From: Pararobbsia alpina
Lineage (GTDB): Bacteria; Pseudomonadota; Gammaproteobacteria; Burkholderiales; Burkholderiaceae
NCBI RefSeq assembly: GCF_902859895.1
Contig: NZ_CADIKM010000013.1
Span: 62,001 to 126,000 of the forward strand
Reading direction: 5' to 3'
Length of the DNA stretch: 64,000 bases
The translations under genes were made by a program, and so were the position numbers. A model generated the notes under the pieces. It did not search any database. It had not been told where the DNA came from and saw only the letters and a list, made by a program, of their open reading frames with translations. Below, one piece after another: positions 61,263-64,000 of this stretch (its first letter is position 1; each line of letters starts with the position of its first letter).

Positions 61263-62104
61263 TGATGATCCTTGTGAGCGGTCAGCACCTCGTGCATCGC
61301 GTTGCTTTGAAGAGAAAAGCCGAAGCACTGGCGTACGTTATAGAGCGTTGCGGCGGTACAGAAATCCGGCGATGTCGTCGCGCTGCAGTCTTCGACCAAT
61401 AGCGTGTCGTAGCCGAGGAAGTTGGCGTCCATTAGCGTGGCGAGCACGCATTGATCGACATTGACGCCGCCGAAAAGCACCGTCTTCACGCCGAGCGTAC
61501 GCAGAATGGAGTCGAGCGGCGTATCGCGAAAACCGCTCATGCGGTATTTATCAACGAAGGTATCGGTTGCCGATACGGCGAGCTCGTCGATGAGCGCGGC
61601 GCCCCAACTGTCTTTCTCCAGCACGCGACTGCCCGCCGCGCGCGGCTCGCTTGCATGCGGCGCAAGCGGATCGCCCAGGCCGACAGACTTCGCGTCGGGG
61701 TTGTAGACATGCAGCAGGACGGGCGGGAGGTTGGCGCGATCGGCGCGATTGCCCCAGTTCACCCAGATCACCGGCACGCCCACACTGCGGCACAAATGCG
61801 TCAGGCGATTGATGGCCGGCGCCAGTTGCTTGCCCGGGCGTGTGTCCACGGCAATCGAATCGAGCCAGCCGCCCACACTGCAAAAGTCATTCTGCATGTC
61901 GATGCAGACGAATGCCGTCTGCATCAGGTCGATGCGCACGTCCTGCGGATTCGCTGTCAGCGTCACGGTCCGTGTAGCAGACCGCGGACGCGTCATATCG
62001 ATGATGTCTCCGTCTACGCGGTAGTGATCGCCTTGCGGATGGCCGAGCAAGTCCCCCGCCCCGTCCGGTTCACTTGTCGCTGGATATGGCTTGCCCGAGG
62101 ACAT
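61259..62104 (-). CDS. Isochorismatase-family cysteine hydrolase (biuret/ureidoacrylate-amidohydrolase-like)
   Basis: 281 residues. Catalytic triad D69 (VCIDMQNDF), K186 (VDKYRMSGF) and C219 (GGVNVDQC), with the non-proline cis-peptide region just before. The ~60-residue N-terminal extension and GGWLDSIAVD phrase resemble the amide-hydrolysing branch (RutB, biuret hydrolase) rather than isochorismate hydrolases. AGGAGA precedes the ATG at 62104. Divergent from a LysR gene and near an ABC transporter gene, which suggests catabolism of an imported nitrogenous compound. Confidence 0.9.
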   Translation of the reverse strand: MSSGKPYPATSEPDGAGDLLGHPQGDHYRVDGDIIDMTRPRSATRTVTLTANPQDVRIDLMQTAFVCIDMQNDFCSVGGWLDSIAVDTRPGKQLAPAINRLTHLCRSVGVPVIWVNWGNRADRANLPPVLLHVYNPDAKSVGLGDPLAPHASEPRAAGSRVLEKDSWGAALIDELAVSATDTFVDKYRMSGFRDTPLDSILRTLGVKTVLFGGVNVDQCVLATLMDANFLGYDTLLVEDCSATTSPDFCTAATLYNVRQCFGFSLQSNAMHEVLTAHKDHQ

Positions 62105-62191
62105 CGATTTTCTCCTGCTCAGCTAGTAGGTAAATTGGCATGCAAGTTGCGTACGGTAGCCGCCCAGCATCGTGCTAACGAGGAGTCGGCA

Positions 62192-63139
62192 TTGAACGCG
62201 TCGTATCTACGCTCTCTGGATGTTCATCACCTATCCATCCTCAACATTCTTCTTCGCGAGCAGAGCGTTTCGCGTACGGCTGAACTGCTTGACCAGCCGC
62301 AACCCGCCATCAGCCGCGCATTGCGCCGACTGCGTGAGACCTTCAGCGACCCCATCCTGGTGCGCTGTGGCACTGGCATGGTGCTCACCGATGCCGGACA
62401 AGCGATGCGCGAACCCGTTCGCAAGGCGCTTGCCAACCTCGACAGCCTCTTCAACATCGACACGTCGTTCCTGCCCCAGGTCTCCGATCGCCAGTTCCTG
62501 ATCGCCAGCGCCGACTGCCTCGGGGCTGTGGTGCTGCCGTTCGTCGCCAGCAGGATCCTCGCGGCAGGGCCGCACCTGCGGCTGCACGCCCGAGCTATCG
62601 GCTCTGAGTTCGACTACGCGGGCGCGCTGGAATCGGGCGAACTGGATCTCGTGTTCGGCTGCTGGACATCGCCCCCGGAAAACCTGCGTTCTTCCACCTT
62701 GTGCACCGTGGACCTCGTTTGCCTCACCCGTCAGGATCACCCGATCGCGCAAGGACCCATCGGCCTCGAGCAGTACCTGCACGCACGACATGTCGTGCCG
62801 CTTGCGACATCGCCTTCCGAGCCTGGCCCGATCGATCTGCAACTGGCCCACCTGGGACATCGGCGCAACATCGCCGTGACTTTGCCCGAGTACAACATCG
62901 TGCCGTACATGCTGATGGAGTCCGACCTGGTCTTCACGACCGGACGCCCGGCGGCGGAACGCATGGCCAAGCACTTTCCGCTCACGCTCAGTCCCGCGCC
63001 ACCTGAACTCGCACCCGTGCGCTTCTATCAGTTGTGGCACGAACGCGCTCACGATGCAGCCAGCAGCCGCTGGCTGCGGGCGCAGAGCATCGAGGCTGTG
63101 CACACCGCCCTCGAGCGAGACAGTCTCGCCATTTCCTGA
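62192..63139 (+). CDS. LysR-type regulator
   Basis: 315 residues. The winged helix is at about 8-66 (DVHHLSILNILLREQSVSRTAELLDQPQPAISRALRRLRETFSDPILVR), followed by the substrate-binding domain (FLIASADCLGAVVLPFVASRIL). The TTG at 62192 is preceded by GAGGAG six bases away and gives the correct N-terminus; the open frame to 61451 is antisense to the hydrolase gene. Divergent from the hydrolase/cupin pair, and so its likely regulator. Confidence 0.9.
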   Translation: MNASYLRSLDVHHLSILNILLREQSVSRTAELLDQPQPAISRALRRLRETFSDPILVRCGTGMVLTDAGQAMREPVRKALANLDSLFNIDTSFLPQVSDRQFLIASADCLGAVVLPFVASRILAAGPHLRLHARAIGSEFDYAGALESGELDLVFGCWTSPPENLRSSTLCTVDLVCLTRQDHPIAQGPIGLEQYLHARHVVPLATSPSEPGPIDLQLAHLGHRRNIAVTLPEYNIVPYMLMESDLVFTTGRPAAERMAKHFPLTLSPAPPELAPVRFYQLWHERAHDAASSRWLRAQSIEAVHTALERDSLAIS

Positions 63140-63291
63140 GCGAACCCTGGCCTTTGCGAACTGCATTCTGAGCGCCACGCCTTGCGCAGGCCATACCGAA
63201 AGCGCCATATGGATATGGCGCCAGCGATGTTGTTCGTGAAATTCTGGGATGCTCAAATCAACCACGCCAGAATTCAACGGAAGTATTCCCC

Positions 63292-64000
<709 letters not shown>

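Noticed and set aside
61451-62191. N-terminal extension of the second LysR frame
   Set aside because: The extension is antisense to the cysteine-hydrolase gene, and a TTG with GAGGAG at 62192 gives the normal LysR start.

Overview
The window is GC-rich DNA with tightly packed genes, and the gene content points to a betaproteobacterium of the Burkholderiaceae (Burkholderia, Paraburkholderia, Trinickia, Cupriavidus or Ralstonia-like; the genus cannot be fixed by eye). Supporting markers are a beta-proteobacterial H-NS with the C-terminal NPKTGETW-type DNA-binding block, a waaC heptosyltransferase, a pobA-pcaHGBDC protocatechuate operon with a divergent LysR gene, and several LysR/TetR/MocR regulators. 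No rRNA, tRNA, IS element, integrase, phage gene or CRISPR array was seen.

Layout. 0.2-6.1 kb (+): family-3 glycoside hydrolase, membrane-anchored metallophosphoesterase, glycogen-debranching-type glycosidase. 6.1-7.5 kb (-): NarK-type transporter. 8.0-12.8 kb (+): a compact chaperone-usher fimbrial cluster in the order usher, single subunit, chaperone. 12.8-17.4 kb: wrbA, a small conserved protein, an MFS transporter, waaC and a lone FabG-type reductase. 17.6-31.0 kb (-): a complete pelABCDEFG operon for the cationic exopolysaccharide Pel. 31.6-32.5 kb (-): a secreted stand-alone relative of the PelA hydrolase domain. 32.7-38.8 kb: 4-hydroxybenzoate/protocatechuate catabolism (pobA, pcaH, G, B, D, C) and a LysR regulator. 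38.9-45.2 kb: a stress-protein-like coiled-coil protein, a secreted repeat protein, an outer-membrane barrel, an orphan NuoM-like antiporter subunit and a small acidic protein. 45.5-50.7 kb: a TetR-controlled EmrA/EmrB/OprM-type tripartite efflux operon. 50.8-55.1 kb: LhgO, a MocR-type regulator and a degenerate EAL protein. 55.6-58.9 kb: Gly-rich secreted protein, phospholipase-C-like phosphoesterase and HAD acid-phosphatase-like lipoprotein. 59.4-60.6 kb: H-NS with a histone-H1-like tail, and MgtC. 60.8-64.0 kb: a cupin/cysteine-hydrolase pair, a LysR regulator and the start of an ABC-transporter ATPase gene that runs off the end.

How the parts fit. The Pel operon makes a partially deacetylated GalNAc-rich polymer. 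PelF, with PelD, PelE and PelG, synthesises and exports it, PelD reads c-di-GMP, PelA edits it in the periplasm, and PelB/PelC carry it through the outer membrane. The most notable observation is that the PelA hydrolase domain here appears to have lost its catalytic Glu (GAG-type codon replaced by GGG), while the deacetylase catalytic residues are intact. A separate secreted GH114 protein encoded immediately upstream keeps both catalytic acids. This suggests that the hydrolase activity has moved from PelA to a dedicated enzyme. Other proteins with altered key residues are the MocR regulator (PLP lysine replaced by Glu) and the EAL protein (metal and catalytic acids substituted).
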